Notes under the pieces: generated by a model | Database searches by the model: none | Seen by the model: only the letters and a program-made list of their open reading frames with translations | What the model was told of the DNA's origin: nothing | NCBI RefSeq assembly: GCF_900186865.1 | Contig: NZ_LT906480.1 | Span: 1,382,001-1,446,000, forward strand | Length of the DNA stretch: 64,000 nt | From: Stenotrophomonas maltophilia | GTDB lineage: Bacteria; Pseudomonadota; Gammaproteobacteria; Xanthomonadales; Xanthomonadaceae | Reading direction: 5' to 3' | In this document: positions 49,764-58,214 of the stretch, piece by piece | Position numbering within the stretch: position 1 is the stretch's first letter | How the letters are laid out: each line of letters opens with the position of its first letter | Translations under genes and position numbers: made by a program

Positions 49764-50837
49764 ATGGCTCGGAACAAAAAGTCAAAGGCGAAGGGCGCAA
49801 CGGCAAAGGCTAAGCGGCCTAATCCTGCCCGAAAGAAGACGTCTACGAAGAACATGGTGGAGGCGCAGAGCAGGGACGCCGCGTATCAACGCGCGCTGAA
49901 GTCGACTGATCCATTGGGGCGACAGATGGGAGAATTGGTCTTCCAGCGCACGTACATCGATAAAGGCCTGCTTGCTAAAGAGGCATTGTTGCTGCACACC
50001 CGTTGGGTCGGGAACCGCTACATGTCCCCGGTGCAGGCCACGCAGGCGTTCACGGAAGCATACATCGCCGCGTACCGTGCTGCTTGGGCGCGTCACTTTG
50101 ACCTTTCCGAGGGGCAGCACAAGCAGCCCTGTGCGCCAAGTCTCGCATTGAACGACAGGTCAGTTATTACCAGCTTGTGGCAGGCCCGTCAGAAGGCTGA
50201 CGAACTGGGGATGCCGTACGACCTGTTCTGCGAAATCGTACTTGATCGCTGGTTGTCCGGCCGTAAGGCCAAGCAGCCACCATTACCAAACCAGCTGCTT
50301 TCCGGGAAGTTGTTCGACGCATGGATGCGAGGACACCCGACCTGGGCTGAGGCTAGTGAACGGTTGTACTTGCCCGTTTGGGATCGGCGCTTCTTTATGG
50401 AGCCGTCCAGCGAAGATCCTGTGCATGCTGCGGCAATGCGGGCATTGCGTGCCGATGTTCTGCATGCAAAGGACCGTCCCGCCCAATTGGCCCGATATCT
50501 CGGGGCCGGTGGACCGCTGACAGAGGCACGTGCCAAGGCGATGTTTGAAGCAGATATGGTCCGGGACGCGCTGGCGACGGTCGCTGTGCCTGCGACGGTC
50601 ACTGACGCGCCTGAAGGATACGTTCCGGCGTGCCTCGGCAATCGTAACGACGTGCGGGATATGCCTTGTCACAGCTGTCCATTCGTGGCTCAGTGCTCGG
50701 GCGTAAAGCGAAAGGTGACGCGCGCGCTGCATGCCGCAGGTAGCTCAGGCGATCCCCGCGCTGATAGGAGGCGTGAGCAGAACCGGGACAGCCAGCGCAG
50801 GCATCGCGAGAAGAAACAGCGACAATCGGCTGCATAG
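49764..50837 (+). CDS. Basic protein with shared helical domain and C-terminal Cys cluster
   Basis: 357 residues. Lysine-rich N-terminal 30 residues, then a helical domain. Around W139 is the W-x-A-R-Q-x-x-D-x-x-G-x-x-Y motif shared with the 49009 product. Near residues 290-312 is a four-cysteine cluster (A-C-L-G, then M-P-C-H-S-C-P-F-V-A-Q-C). That pattern could bind zinc or an Fe-S cluster. The C-terminus is again highly basic, so nucleic-acid binding is likely. The family is not recognised; a replication or defence role would fit, but the sequence does not decide. Confidence 0.55.
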   Translation: MARNKKSKAKGATAKAKRPNPARKKTSTKNMVEAQSRDAAYQRALKSTDPLGRQMGELVFQRTYIDKGLLAKEALLLHTRWVGNRYMSPVQATQAFTEAYIAAYRAAWARHFDLSEGQHKQPCAPSLALNDRSVITSLWQARQKADELGMPYDLFCEIVLDRWLSGRKAKQPPLPNQLLSGKLFDAWMRGHPTWAEASERLYLPVWDRRFFMEPSSEDPVHAAAMRALRADVLHAKDRPAQLARYLGAGGPLTEARAKAMFEADMVRDALATVAVPATVTDAPEGYVPACLGNRNDVRDMPCHSCPFVAQCSGVKRKVTRALHAAGSSGDPRADRRREQNRDSQRRHREKKQRQSAA

Positions 50838-51884
50838 CGCGCTCCATCAAGGTCCCACGCTCGCAAACGAGCTTGCTTGTCAGCAGCCCCATAAGAGCTA
50901 TAAATCAAGAGCAACTACCTTCTCTTCGAGAAGGTAGATATATTACTGGCATGACAACGTTGATGTCCCGTGACTGGTCCCATCGGTACTCGGGCCTTCG
51001 GCCCTCGCACCTCGGGTCCAGAGGCGCGCCCCTTCGGGGACGCGCAAAAAGAATATTTCCGGGATTATACTGAGAGTAGTTAGTTAGATATTTACTGGAA
51101 CTTCTGTGAGCCTCTTAGTCGAACCTGTCCGGTGTTCGTGCAGGGGTGCCGCTGGTCGCGCCTGCGGCGCGCTCAGCGAGCTTCTGGTGCGGTCTGGCGT
51201 GCACTTGATGAGCGCCATATGGTTGCAACGTTCCGGAGATTGCTTTGACGTACAGATTGCTCGCACAAGTATGCAGTGTTTCTGACGATCTACATGACAC
51301 ATGCGCAGTTTGGTGGCTCCTGTAGCGAGGACATCAGTGTGTTGTTTCCCGCAAGCTTATCGAACGGTGCTACACCTAGTCACTAGTCGCTTCGCTGCGT
51401 CGGGTTGTTTGCGGGCTTAGCCGAAAAACCGTTGCCCAATTGCCATGTATGTAGCCATCTGCCCCATACGAAGCGCTACTGAACCGCATGCGGCCGGGGC
51501 TAAACATGCAAGATGCGGGCGGCGGCGAAGCTGCCACTGCCTGCAACCGCAAGACTTGGTGGCCATGTATGAAGTGTACGGTGGTGTTCTGCCTTGTAGG
51601 GGCGGTAAAAAATGTGTGCCCTTCAAGTCTCATCCCCTGCGACCGATATGCTCAAGGTCGTAGCGAACGATCTCCGGGATGGCCGTCTAAGCCGCTTTAT
51701 GGAGAATCCTTAGAAGTGAGGCCGACTGCTGGCGGTATTTGGCCGTGAGGGGGGGGGGGGGGCGCAGCTACCTTCGCTGCTTGCGCGCTGCAAGTGAGTG
51801 CCGCGCTGTGCTCCGTAGTATTAAGCACGTAAAGGCTCCCGAATGGGAGCCTTTACGGTCACTACGTCGCGTTAAGTATAGTTA
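50838..51884. other. 1-kb region without a gene; hairpins and a G14 tract
   Basis: No supported coding sequence. It contains a hairpin CTACCTTCTC-TTC-GAGAAGGTAG at 50915-50937, G+C-rich stem-loops around 50990-51050 (GGGCCTTCGGCCC; GCCCCTTCGGGGA inside GCGCG...CGCGC), an uninterrupted run of 14 G at 51749-51762 and a perfect hairpin at 51829-51856. A structured RNA is possible, but no known class is recognised. Confidence 0.5.
51829..51856. terminator. Hairpin at the 3' end of the NACHT gene
   Basis: GTAAAGGCTCCC, loop GAAT, GGGAGCCTTTAC: perfect 12-bp stem, 29 bases after the stop of the minus-strand gene. No T-run. Confidence 0.5.
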
Positions 51885-54722
51885 CTACGTTCCTCGCGCG
51901 AAGTCGAAGAAGCCCTTCATCTGTCCATCGATGTATCCGTCATTAAGTAGGCGACGGACGCTTCCTTGGAATGAAGGAGATATGGCAAAAAAATCATCGA
52001 TTTCTTTGCTTGCCTTCTTGAATATGTAATTTTTGCTACAAACTCTGGAGAGGTTGGTCGATGAAAGCGCGTCTATATGTATGGAGAACTTGATATGCGA
52101 TGTGCGCAGCTCCCTAAAGTTGGCGCCTTTATAGAAGGCGCTGAGAAAGCGCGTGACCTCACGCCTAAGTAGGACTTCGTCCTTAGCTGCTTCGGCGTCT
52201 AGCATAGCAGTTGAGTCCGAAAGATCTCCGAGGTTACAGCTCTGTGGGTCCAGCTCAGCAGTAAGGAATGATGAACTTTTTATAGACGGATTGTGGCAGT
52301 TCTCGAAAGAGCAATGGCTAAACTTAGATTCTGAGAAGTCTGATTCCAAAAATCTTGTGTAAGATCTGAATCTGCTTTTACTAATCTTCTTGTTTCGGAA
52401 ATCAAATGGCGGAACGTCGCCTTTCAAGTAAAGACATGTAACTCGGTCCTGTGCGCCATCCGAGTACGCATCTAGGATGGCGGAAGTGAACTGTTCCTTA
52501 GTTTGGGCGTTAACCGCCGCAATAAGGCTTGCCAAGTTCTCAGATGCTGCTCCAAGTGCTGAATTATACCGTCTGTCATCGGACTGTGAGGACAGTAGTG
52601 CCTGTTGTAGAAAATGGGCGCATTTTCTGGAGAAAGATTGAAAGTCCTCACGTTTGAAGAAGCGTGCGATCTCTTTGAACTCCGTGCTATCAGTGGTCGC
52701 TCGTGATAGCGCCATCACGTACGACCTATTAAAATCCTCTACCGTTCCGCTGAGAATAAAAATAGTATTAAAGTAAGACGTCAAGAAGTCATACTTTAGA
52801 CTTATGCCGTCGGGTAGGCAGCGGATGAGTGGGTTCTTTTTTACTAGTTCTACAATCTCATCGTGGTTTTGGTCAAAGAGCAGTTGAATCGTCTCCATTA
52901 GCTCTGCGTTGGACAGAACTCCATCATGTGACTGTGTTATTTCTTTGAAGAACTCGACGAAATTTCCTTCGGAAATCAGATTATTGTGTCGATTTGATTC
53001 CCGTGTAATGATTGCACTTATTATGTGGTCAGTTAATTCGTTGAGTGATGGGTATGGGGTTGGTGAAAACTCGATCTTCAGATTGGATGGTTTGCTTTCG
53101 CTTGCTTCTTCATAGACGCACGATAGTACGTCGATAAAGAATGGCAGGATGCGGTTGTCGTCGGATAGAGGCGTTCCGTCGATATGTGCATTTATTTTCC
53201 TAATTATCGACTCTTTTTCATTGGATGACCTGAACCGTTTGCTTAGGTATCGCTCCCGACTGTTGGTGTCGAAGCCGAGCAAATCCATTATGTCGAACCC
53301 GGATGACGCAAATGCGGAGTCCAATCCGCTCGCGCTGGGGCGGGATGTAATGAGGATTCTTCCGAAGCCGAGCTGTTGCTGAAGATGAGTTATCGACTCA
53401 AGGAGCAATTGGGGGTTGAAGCTATCTTTGAGGATCGAAGGGAACTCATCCAGTCCGTCAATGACGATGATCAGGTTCCCACTCAAGACGGATAGCTCAA
53501 ATGTGTCCCGGTCAAGAATGTTGCTTTGTCCAAGATAACTTGCCTGCAACTGGTAAAGATCGTAGATGCCATCGACTGAAGGCGTAGGACCGCCATCTAG
53601 ATGTCGCCGAATATCCTCTGATCTAATTAGGTAGCAAATAAAGTGTTTGTTATGGTGTTTCATTAGGTGGCTGACGAGGGCAGTGCAAAGCGACGTCTTG
53701 CCAATGCCTCCTCCGCCCCTAACCAAAATCGGCGAGCAGTCTGAAGTACTTGTAAGAATGCTAGCTAGATGGAGTGCCGCGTTCGCGTGCAGCTCTTCGC
53801 CCGAGGCTATATCTTGCTCTGTGTAGAAATCGATACTATGCGGTGGCGGTTCGGACTTAAAGCTATCCTCAATACAGTACTCCCAGGTGTAGTCTGTATA
53901 ACTAGTGTCGTTAATCTGGGCATTTTTTGTGAGGTTCTTCCATGCTTGCGTGGTTGGGTAGCTTGCAGACTTAGATCTTGGACGATCCCTGAGTATTGTG
54001 ATGTATTTTGGAGTTGAGCCTTGGGATAGGATCGACTCTGCGGCTCGGCTTAGGGATTGCGTTATGTTGACGTTATTGTGGAGGGCGATTATATGGTTCG
54101 GTGCAGGTGTGTTGGTCTCCCATACCTCGAATTTGATTTTATTGGCTCCGGAATAGTCGGTGCCGTTTCGGATGGAGACTGGCTCCTTCCGTTTTTTGGA
54201 GCTTAGGCCAATCAGCTTGCTGACAAGTGTCAGCTCATAGGCACGCTTCTCTGGTTTATAGACTTTAGCTGGACGTTCTACCATTTTCTTGCCGCGAATC
54301 TCGCGCAGGAGGGTGTGTAGGTTTTTCTCGTATGCGTCGTCTGCGCTAAAGTCGATATGAAACTGTTGCTTGAGATACCTAGGGGTACTGCCGGGCTCGC
54401 GGGAAACGACTAGTGTATTGGATGTGCCATGAGTATCCACGGTTTCCCAAAACTTCTGTGCGTTTAGTGCACTTTCGATTCCTACGCCGCCAATTCGCTC
54501 ATTGGCTTTGCGCATGTACCCGTGTGTGGCGATAACTACAACAATCTCAGAGTCGTAGATAGCGTCCTCCATGAACTTGTTCTTGTCCATGGTGCTACTG
54601 AGGTCATACCGATCAAGGACAACGTGTATGTCTGGGTTTTTTTCCAGGTCGCCGGCCAATTTGGTGACCCAGTTCATGTGGCTGTCGTCCTCCCAGCTGT
54701 ACGACACAAAGACTTTCTTCAC
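51885..54722 (-). CDS. SEFIR/TIR-NACHT-pentapeptide NLR-like protein
   Basis: 945 residues from GTG 54722, chosen for the GGGAGGGG site 6 bases upstream. N-terminus K-K-V-F-V-S-Y-S-W-E-D-D...W-V-x-K-L-A-x-D-L and V-V-L-D-R-Y-D-L is a SEFIR/TIR-like domain (about 1-150). The NACHT NTPase has Walker A R-G-G-G-G-I-G-K-T-S near 335 and Walker B L-I-I-V-I-D-G-L-D-E-F-P near 416. Around 775-830 are pentapeptide-like repeats (F-D-F-R-N, S-R-F-R-S, S-D-F-S-E, S-K-F-S-H, C-S-F-E-N). Bacterial NACHT proteins with such effectors give abortive phage immunity (bNACHT/Avs group). The gene is clearly AT-richer than its surroundings and lies at the right end of the element. Confidence 0.85.
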   Translation of the reverse strand: MKKVFVSYSWEDDSHMNWVTKLAGDLEKNPDIHVVLDRYDLSSTMDKNKFMEDAIYDSEIVVVIATHGYMRKANERIGGVGIESALNAQKFWETVDTHGTSNTLVVSREPGSTPRYLKQQFHIDFSADDAYEKNLHTLLREIRGKKMVERPAKVYKPEKRAYELTLVSKLIGLSSKKRKEPVSIRNGTDYSGANKIKFEVWETNTPAPNHIIALHNNVNITQSLSRAAESILSQGSTPKYITILRDRPRSKSASYPTTQAWKNLTKNAQINDTSYTDYTWEYCIEDSFKSEPPPHSIDFYTEQDIASGEELHANAALHLASILTSTSDCSPILVRGGGGIGKTSLCTALVSHLMKHHNKHFICYLIRSEDIRRHLDGGPTPSVDGIYDLYQLQASYLGQSNILDRDTFELSVLSGNLIIVIDGLDEFPSILKDSFNPQLLLESITHLQQQLGFGRILITSRPSASGLDSAFASSGFDIMDLLGFDTNSRERYLSKRFRSSNEKESIIRKINAHIDGTPLSDDNRILPFFIDVLSCVYEEASESKPSNLKIEFSPTPYPSLNELTDHIISAIITRESNRHNNLISEGNFVEFFKEITQSHDGVLSNAELMETIQLLFDQNHDEIVELVKKNPLIRCLPDGISLKYDFLTSYFNTIFILSGTVEDFNRSYVMALSRATTDSTEFKEIARFFKREDFQSFSRKCAHFLQQALLSSQSDDRRYNSALGAASENLASLIAAVNAQTKEQFTSAILDAYSDGAQDRVTCLYLKGDVPPFDFRNKKISKSRFRSYTRFLESDFSESKFSHCSFENCHNPSIKSSSFLTAELDPQSCNLGDLSDSTAMLDAEAAKDEVLLRREVTRFLSAFYKGANFRELRTSHIKFSIHIDALSSTNLSRVCSKNYIFKKASKEIDDFFAISPSFQGSVRRLLNDGYIDGQMKGFFDFARGT

Positions 54723-55221
54723 TTCATTCCCCTCCCTGTGATGATTCCAGAGTGTCACCTAATGCGGGGCAGTTGCGCTAGAGGAGGCTATATATCAAGT
54801 GATGCGGTCGACTGCCTGCCTAGCGGCTAGCTTCCTGACTTACGAGGAGCTTTTCCCGCTTATCGCGCTCCCTATGTTGTTGATTTTAAAGCTGGAGCGC
54901 AGCAGGCTTCTCGCATGACTAGTGCGACGCTCCTAGGCGTGGGTCTCAGCGCTGAGGTGCCCCCGTAGGTGAGGAGTGTCCTCATCCTCGTCCGTAGCGG
55001 GGCTGGTGGGGTGGGTCTGTCCGCAGCCCAAGGCTTAGTTGGCGCTTACCGTCAGTCGGGTCAGTTCCGGTCAGCCTTAGGAACACCCTTTGGCAAATTG
55101 CCAGTCGAGGCCCTTACAGCGTGCCGCTGGCAACGGTCCATGCCGGTCCGCTCCGCCGGAGTCGGGCTCATCCGCTAAGCTGCGAGTCGCTTGGGTCGCT
55201 AGTTGGGGTCACTAGGCTGGG
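54723..55221. other. Non-coding right end of element 2
   Basis: About 500 bases between the NACHT gene start and the att repeat. Holds the gene's promoter on the minus strand. The rest (54900-55221) shows no gene I can support. Confidence 0.4.
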
Positions 55222-55270
55222 TTCGTAATGCGTAGGTCGCAGGTTCGACTCCTGTTTCCGGCACCAGTTG
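55222..55270 (+). repeat. att site: 3' end of tRNA-Thr(CGT), right end of element 2
   Basis: 49-base perfect copy of 44169-44217. It marks the junction between element 2 and the chromosome. The sequence ahead (GGTCACTAGGCTGGG) does not form a tRNA 5' half, so the intact gene is elsewhere. CCA end at 55264-55266. Confidence 0.9.
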
Positions 55271-55273
55271 TAG

Positions 55274-55304
55274 AAAAGCCCCGGCCTTGGTCGGGGCTTT
55301 TTTT
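55274..55304 (+). terminator. tRNA-Thr terminator on the chromosomal side
   Basis: AAAGCCCCG-GCCTTGGT-CGGGGCTTT followed by further T. It probably belonged to the original tRNA gene. Confidence 0.75.
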
Positions 55305-55312
55305 ATGCTCTG

Positions 55313-55365
55313 GTAGTGCCGGCCGCTGGCCGGCAACCCCAGGAGTGCCAGCCCATGGCTGGCAG
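55313..55365. repeat. SMAG-type GTAG repeat (imperfect dimer)
   Basis: GTAGTGCCGGCCGCTGGCCG at the start, then an inverted, diverged partner (GTGCCAGCCCATGGCTGGCA). The GTAG-headed stem-loop is characteristic of S. maltophilia SMAG elements. Confidence 0.7.
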
Positions 55366-55471
55366 GTCGCGATTTCTGAGCCTCGCGATCTACCCGCCCC
55401 TCCGCCTTCCCAGGCGCATGGCTCCTTGCACAGTTCCTGACCTGGCAACTGCAGCCGGTCATTCCTGTGCT

Positions 55472-56497
55472 ATGAATACCCAGCCTTGCTTCAAGGCTCT
55501 TTCAGAGATTGGAAGGATGCGCAGGTTCGGGGGAACTGCAGGCGGCGTGTTTACCCGCTTCAGGAGATGTGGAGATCGAATTCGCAAGCTGGGGGCATCA
55601 GGCGCTTGGCTGTGTTGTGTGCTGCTGATCGGCCTTGGTCTGTCGCCATCCGCAATCGCCCAGACCACTGTGACGTACATCCACACTGACGCCCTGGGCT
55701 CGGTCGTGGCTGAGAGCGATGCCAACGGCAATGTGATCAAGCGCTATGACTACGAGCCCTACGGGGCCGTGGTCGGTGGTCAGGTCACGGACGGGCCGGG
55801 GTATACCGGGCACGTGAGCGACTCGGCAACGGGCCTGATCTACATGCAGCAGCGCTACATGGATCCGCAGTTGGGTGTGTTCCTGTCGGTTGATCCGGTC
55901 ACGGCGTATGAGCAGCCGGTGGGGCAGTTCAACCGGTATAGGTATGCGAACGGGAATCCTTACAGGTTCACGGATCCGGATGGGCGAATCGTCAAGTACG
56001 CATTTGAAGGCGGAGCGACGCTGCGTGATGGTGCTGCCGTGCTCAACCATTGGATGAAGTCAGAAACCATCAGCTCTGAACTGAAGCAGATTCTCCTATC
56101 CGATGAGACCTACACCATACAGTTCAATCGCAATGGTGATTTTGGATATGACGAGAACAAGAGAATCATCAGCATTGATGTCACCTCTGGACTTCGCGTC
56201 AAATCCTCCGGGGAGATCCAGTCTCCTGCTCTGGGGGGCGGTCACGAGGTGAGCCATGCTGCCCAGCATGATCGGGTTGGATTGTCCGCTTTCCAGGCTT
56301 CGCTTGTTGCGCCACAGTCCAACTCGGAGAGCAACGGCGTGATGCAGATCCGAGTCGGCGTATCTTCGGAGGAGGCGCGGGCTACGGGGGTGGAGACCCG
56401 GGCCGCGCGTGAGCTGGGGGAGCCTGCCCGGAAGAGCTACAGCGACACGAACGGCACGGTTAATGTCTGCTCCCCCACCAGCAATCGGGAGTGTTGA
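55472..56497 (+). CDS. Short Rhs-core protein with M91-like metallopeptidase tail
   Basis: 341 residues from ATG 55472. A signal-like helix (L-C-C-V-L-L-I-G-L-G-L-S-P-S-A-I-A-Q) precedes the Rhs repeat-associated core: Y-I-H-T-D-A-L-G-S-V-V-A-E-S-D-A-N-G-N-V, R-Y-D-Y-E-P-Y-G, R-Y-M-D-P-Q-L-G-V-F-L-S-V-D-P and N-R-Y-R-Y-A-N-G-N-P. After that junction the C-terminal 200 residues are variable, with a zinc H-E-V-S-H at 258-262 as in M91 effector peptidases. It looks like an orphan Rhs tip carrying a toxin domain; there is no long Rhs shell. It is one base from the next gene's start, a good candidate for an immunity partner. Confidence 0.7.
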   Translation: MNTQPCFKALSEIGRMRRFGGTAGGVFTRFRRCGDRIRKLGASGAWLCCVLLIGLGLSPSAIAQTTVTYIHTDALGSVVAESDANGNVIKRYDYEPYGAVVGGQVTDGPGYTGHVSDSATGLIYMQQRYMDPQLGVFLSVDPVTAYEQPVGQFNRYRYANGNPYRFTDPDGRIVKYAFEGGATLRDGAAVLNHWMKSETISSELKQILLSDETYTIQFNRNGDFGYDENKRIISIDVTSGLRVKSSGEIQSPALGGGHEVSHAAQHDRVGLSAFQASLVAPQSNSESNGVMQIRVGVSSEEARATGVETRAARELGEPARKSYSDTNGTVNVCSPTSNREC

Positions 56498-56857
56498 ATG
56501 AACCGCGTTCTGATGCTTGCGTTGGCCTTGTCCAGTGCCTCATGTCGTGCCGGTGAGGAGCTCCCTGGGCCTTGCCAGGCGGCAAGCAGTCCGGTGGAGT
56601 CCATTGCGCCGGTCGTTTCCGCCGCGACCGAGATGCAGGTGCGTGGCTCTGTCGTGGCGACCGTCGTCGTTGAAGAGGATGGGCGGGTGACAAATCCCGT
56701 CATCACGCGGTCACAGTTTGAAGCGCTGGACCGGGGGAGGGTCGACAATGCTGCTTATGAGCGCGCAGCCTTGGTTGCCGTGGCGAAGTGGCGTTTCCCT
56801 CCGGTCCCATCCCGCTGCACCAGGAAGGTCACATTCGATTTCCAACGTCTGGATTGA
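56498..56857 (+). CDS. Secreted TonB C-terminal-domain-like protein
   Basis: 119 residues. Signal M-N-R-V-L-M-L-A-L-A-L-S-S-A-S-C-R-A-G with a possible lipobox S-A-S-C. The domain G-S-V-V-A-T-V-V-V-E-E-D-G-R-V-T-N-P-V-I, then A-A-L-V-A-V-A-K-W-R-F-P-P-V, is the TonB C-terminal fold. It starts at the base after the Rhs stop; by position it could be immunity to the Rhs tail, though TonB-like domains also act alone in the periplasm. Confidence 0.6.
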   Translation: MNRVLMLALALSSASCRAGEELPGPCQAASSPVESIAPVVSAATEMQVRGSVVATVVVEEDGRVTNPVITRSQFEALDRGRVDNAAYERAALVAVAKWRFPPVPSRCTRKVTFDFQRLD

Positions 56858-56941
56858 ATGAGCCCGGTCAACCTGCTGAAACAGCAACGGCAGCGAGCAG
56901 GTGTTGAAGACCCTCATCGAGGACGACAAGAGGAAATGATC

Positions 56942-57454
56942 ATGCGGATTGCTTCTTCAGTCGTCATTCTGGCCGCCTCGCTGCCGGCTGCAGCATCCGC
57001 TGCGCCACCTGTCTCTGTGCCGCAGGCCTGCGCGCCGACCTACTGCATTGAGGTCGGCGCCACGTTGCCCGACCGGCCGGTGATGATCCGGGTTGAATCG
57101 ACGGTTCCCGCAGACGCCTCGACGACAACGGTGGACATGGGGCGTGGATTTTCAATTGGCTTCCATTCCCGGTATGTCGAATGGAAAGCTGGGCGAATGG
57201 GCCTTCCGCCCGCGCGATGGACACCAGGCAAAGCCAAGGCGAGCGCGGCAGCTTGCCTGAAGTGTGGCGCGCCGGGCTGGAATGAAGTCATGGGCATTGC
57301 CATGACCGGCATCCCCGAAGACTATGGCAATGACCTTTCCGGTATCAGTGTCTGCTTCTGGCCGCTTGATCGTTCACCCGCAGGGCACGGGGACGGCAGA
57401 ACTCTGCGCCTTGGGGAGAAGGTCTGCATCGCAGATCCGGTCCCGAGGCGCTGA
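56942..57454 (+). CDS. Exported protein of unknown function
   Basis: 170 residues from ATG 56942 with AGAGGAA ahead. Signal M-R-I-A-S-S-V-V-I-L-A-A-S-L-P-A-A-A-S-A-A-P. Four cysteines in the mature part (C-A-P-T-Y-C and C-L-K-C) and one later (V-C-F-W). No family recognised. Third gene in a row on this strand behind the Rhs gene. Confidence 0.5.
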   Translation: MRIASSVVILAASLPAAASAAPPVSVPQACAPTYCIEVGATLPDRPVMIRVESTVPADASTTTVDMGRGFSIGFHSRYVEWKAGRMGLPPARWTPGKAKASAAACLKCGAPGWNEVMGIAMTGIPEDYGNDLSGISVCFWPLDRSPAGHGDGRTLRLGEKVCIADPVPRR

Positions 57455-57480
57455 GCAGCACGTCTGCGCGGAGTGCTGCC

Positions 57481-57807
57481 TCAATAGGCAAGGTCGAAAT
57501 AGTAGATCTTCTTTGCTCCGAACACGCCGCAACCTTCGCTGGTGAGTGCGTGGAAGCCGATCTGTGTCCGCGATGACGCCGCCGACAGGATGGCCGCGTA
57601 CTTTTCCCGTCCGGATTTGTCGCTGGCCAGATCGATTGTCCAGCGCCCGTCGGAAGCACACTCGTTGTTGGTGGGCTGGCCTTCCAGCCACACGGAAACG
57701 AACGTGGATTCGACAACCAGTTTGGTGATTTTTCCGGTCTGGTGTGTATCGGCCCATGCGCTGCCGGACAGCAGCAGTGCACCGAGTGTGATAGCGAGCT
57801 GTTTCAT
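57481..57807 (-). CDS. Exported protein of unknown function
   Basis: 108 residues from ATG 57807. Signal M-K-Q-L-A-I-T-L-G-A-L-L-L-S-G-S-A-W-A-D cleaved after A-W-A. The mature part has two cysteines (N-N-E-C-A-S-D-G-R-W and E-G-C-G-V-F) and beta-strand character. Resembles small periplasmic proteins found in many Xanthomonadaceae. Function unknown. Confidence 0.6.
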   Translation of the reverse strand: MKQLAITLGALLLSGSAWADTHQTGKITKLVVESTFVSVWLEGQPTNNECASDGRWTIDLASDKSGREKYAAILSAASSRTQIGFHALTSEGCGVFGAKKIYYFDLAY

Positions 57808-57830
57808 GTCTTCCCTGCAGGCCCGGGGCA

Positions 57831-58174
57831 TCAAGCCCTATATATAGCGCAGCAGGTGCCGGATCTGATGAGCACGAGCATCACCAGTTGCCGCAGATAG
57901 CCGCCGATCACCCCGGCCAGCACCCCGGCCGCGATCCGCATGGCCAGCCGGAACCATCGCCCGTGTGTTCCCGTAGCCAGGGCAGTACCACCGTTACCTG
58001 TGCAGCCAGCAGCAACACCACCACATCCATCCCCAGTGCATCGATCAGCGACAGCAGCGGCAGCAGGTCGGGATTGCAGGCCAGTACAAGCAACAACACG
58101 CTGCACAGCAGCGCGAAGGCGCGGCGCCCGGTGGGCAGGGTGGTCCAGCGCAGTAAACGATCAATCAGGGGCAT
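57831..58174 (-). pseudogene. Frameshifted small membrane protein
   Basis: The frame from ATG 58174 reads M-P-L-I-D-R-L-L-R-W-T-T-L-P-T-G-R-R-A-F-A-L-L-C and two membrane helices to L-P-W-L-R-E-H-T, then turns into low-quality sequence and stops at 57908. In another frame from about 57970 on, G-R-W-F-R-L-A-M-R-I-A-A-G-V-L-A-G-V-I-G-G-Y-L-R-Q-L continues the expected membrane protein to a stop at 57831. A one-base change near 57970 explains it: either a real pseudogene or a sequencing error. Confidence 0.5.
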
Positions 58175-58214
58175 GAATCTTCTGCTCCCTTGTCAGAGCG
58201 GTGCTCGCAGGCGG

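Noticed and set aside
50838..51110. A retron ncRNA next to the 49764 gene.
   Set aside because: No reverse transcriptase motif (such as Y-x-D-D) occurs in any nearby protein.
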